From: Choristoneura fumiferana
Lineage: Eukaryota > Arthropoda > Insecta > Lepidoptera > Tortricidae
Length of the DNA: 64,000 bases
Direction: 5' to 3'
NCBI RefSeq assembly: GCF_025370935.1
Contig: NC_133499.1
Span: forward strand, 6,350,234-6,414,233
Numbering within the stretch: position 1 is the stretch's first letter; the number at the start of each line of letters is the position of its first letter. The notes under the pieces were generated by a model. It was given only the letters and a program-made list of their open reading frames with translations. It made no database searches and was not told the DNA's origin. Positions 51,701-54,700 of this stretch are shown here, piece after piece. A program made the position numbers and the translations under genes.

Positions 51701-54700
51701 GGATCATGATGTTCCAATTACCGGTGATCTATAGAGCCTCTGTTTTAAACATTATCCCCGGCTCTGGGCCACACACTGTATATATTTTAGGGATCTCGGA
51801 AACGGCTCCAACTATTTCGATGAAATTTGTTATGTATGAAGGAATTTTCGGGGATCAAAAATCGATTAAGCGTGGTCTTATCTCTAGGAAAACGCTTAGT
51901 ATCGTACTTGGTATAGTATATCTTGGTACTATTTTTAAAGTTGCATGCACTCAGCTTACATACCACCTCATCATCATCCCAGCCTATATACGTCCCACTG
52001 CTGGGCACAGGCCTCCTCTCAGAACAAGAGGGCTTGGGCCATAGTTCCCACGCGGGCCCAGTGCGGATTGGGAACTTCACACGCACCATTGAATTGCTTC
52101 GCAGGTTTGTGCAGGTTTCCTCACGATGTTTTCCTTCACCGTAGCTCGTGGTAAATTTCAAATGTAATTCCGCACATGAATTTCGAAAAACTCAGAGGTG
52201 CGAGCCGGGGTTTGAACCCACGACCCTCTGCTTGAGAGGCGATAGGTCAAACCATTAGGCCACCACCACATATCACCACATACCACCTAACATGGCCTAA
52301 CTATTACAACTTCACCCTTAACGTTCATCTGTCTGTCGCCAGGCCGCGCCCGGCTGGGCCGTATACCGGTGGGCGTGGTGGCGGTAGAGACCAGGACAGT
52401 GGAGCTGACGCTGCCGGCTGATCCCGCCAATCTGGACTCCGAGTCGAAGACTTTACAGCAAGCTGGACAGGTAAGATGATTTATACTTTTTAGTTCTACG
52501 CCTGTGCCAGTGACATGTATTTGTGACTGCTGTGGAATATGCGCTATGCCTAGCGTGAGAGCTTAGTGGATCGCTTTCGGCTCCGGCAACGTTCCGCTAA
52601 GCCCTTACGCTATAGCCTTATTTCTTTTTTTTTAATGGCTTTCAATCTTGCCGTTTTAACCTTACCTGTAGCCTTTAAGCGGTACGAGTTATTTTGACAC
52701 GACATGCGTGTCACTGGCACCAAACGTTATTAAGTCTGTGACACGTATATGGCACTTGTCCCACCGCCGACGATGAGCGAGAAGCGAGCAGAGCGAGTAA
52801 CTAGAAACGAGTGGGCGAGCAGTGAAAAGCGAGTGTTCGAGCACGACGGGCGATTACTCGCTCCACTCGCTCGAGCCGGGCGGCCGCCAAGCTAACAGCG
52901 CTGAGCGAGTATTGCTGAGCTAGTTTTATAGCTCAGCGAGTCTAAGCTCTTGTCGCTGCGACAAATGATGTAAGAGCGAGTTCTCGCCGGCAGTGTGAAC
53001 CGCCAGCGATCAACTATTAATATATGTGTCTCTTTTACTCACACAGGATCTTATATCTTTTGTTCGTTTCTTGAGCGAGAAAATAGTCGATAGCCAATCG
53101 TTTCCTCGCCGGCGGTGAGACAACTGCCTATGTGTCACTGGCATAGAAGCCACTGCTGTGGGATATGCGTAGGCGTAGCATACGAGCTTAGTGGATCGTT
53201 GCCGGCGCCGAACGCGTTAAGTTTAAGGGAACGTTCAACAGGTCAAATGAAGTTAAGACCACCATCACCACTCATGGATGGATTTTATTTGACAGATAAA
53301 TGTGATGTCGTCTCCGTCTATTCGGACAAAACAAACAGAGACGGCATCACAGATATCTCATCATCATCATCCCAGCCTATATACGTCCCACTGCTGGGCA
53401 CAGGCCTCCTCTCAGAACAAGAGGGCTTGGGCCATAGTTCCCACGCGGGCCCAGTGCGGATTGGGAACTTCACACACACCATTGAATTGCTTCGCAGGTT
53501 TGTGCAGGTTTCCTCACGATGTTTTCCTTCGCAAAGCTCGTGGTAAATTTCAAATGTAATTCCGCACATGAATTTCGAAAAATTCAGAGGTGCGAGCCGG
53601 GGTTTGAACCCACGACCCTCTGCTTGAGAGGCGATAGGTCAAACCACTAGGCCACCACGGCTTCACAGATATCTGTCACATAAAATTAATCAATGGATGG
53701 TAAAACAGGGGCTGAGCACTAGTTGCCTAACTCTTACTGTTTAAAAAATAACCAAGAGTGACCGTAAAGACCGTTCAACAATGACCGTCAAGCTATTATA
53801 TGCATGAAAAAAAGGTTCTATAATTTCGAAAAAGTAAATTATCAAGTAGTTTACAGGAATGAACCGTCTGCCGAAGTTAAGAGGCGACCTACGCAACTCA
53901 CTGCTATTTTTAAACAGACGTGGTATAAAATTGGTGTACTTCGTGGCAATAAAAAAAATATTACGATAATCTTGATCGTATTCCTGAGTTAGTCGTTGCT
54001 TTCAAAACACGATTAAACTAATTTGGCTCGATAGATTTTATTGCCAAAGTGAGCTCTTACTTTGATTTAGAAACCAAAAATACTCCGTTATTTATAAAGA
54101 CACTATAATCAAATTACTAAGTCTGATTTACAAACAAAACGTAATAATAATATCTGTCGTGTTATTTCTTAAATCTAAATCGTAATTTCTTTGCATTTAT
54201 TTTATTTCCAAATTTTTGATGAGCAAAGACTTACGCCACGCCGACGACATATTGCTTCTCTGTCACTTCAACGCAGAGAAACAGTGAGCGCTTAGGTGCT
54301 CTGCCTGATTGACCTGCGTCGCTTTTCTCCACAAAATTCATTTACGAAAAAAAACTTTTACATTTACACTTCTTTCATAACACTCAATCTATGAGTAAGG
54401 AAATTATTATTAAATTACGTTATCACTGTATTTTGGGTATTTAAGGTGTTTTAGGATAGTCAACACCGAGAAATAAATTAAATAACGCACAAAAAAAACA
54501 AGAAGCCCTCATACTCGTACAATGACAGACAACATGTCAGAAGATGTCAGAAGTTGTAAAGTAAGTGTGTTGTTTATTACAAGAATTAGGTAAGTACAGA
54601 AAAATTGGTTAGTAGTCTAAATAGTTTTATTGGCTCCATATTTTGTCTATTACTTATAAACTGATAACTACCATAGTAGGAATATAGGACATGTGTTCAA

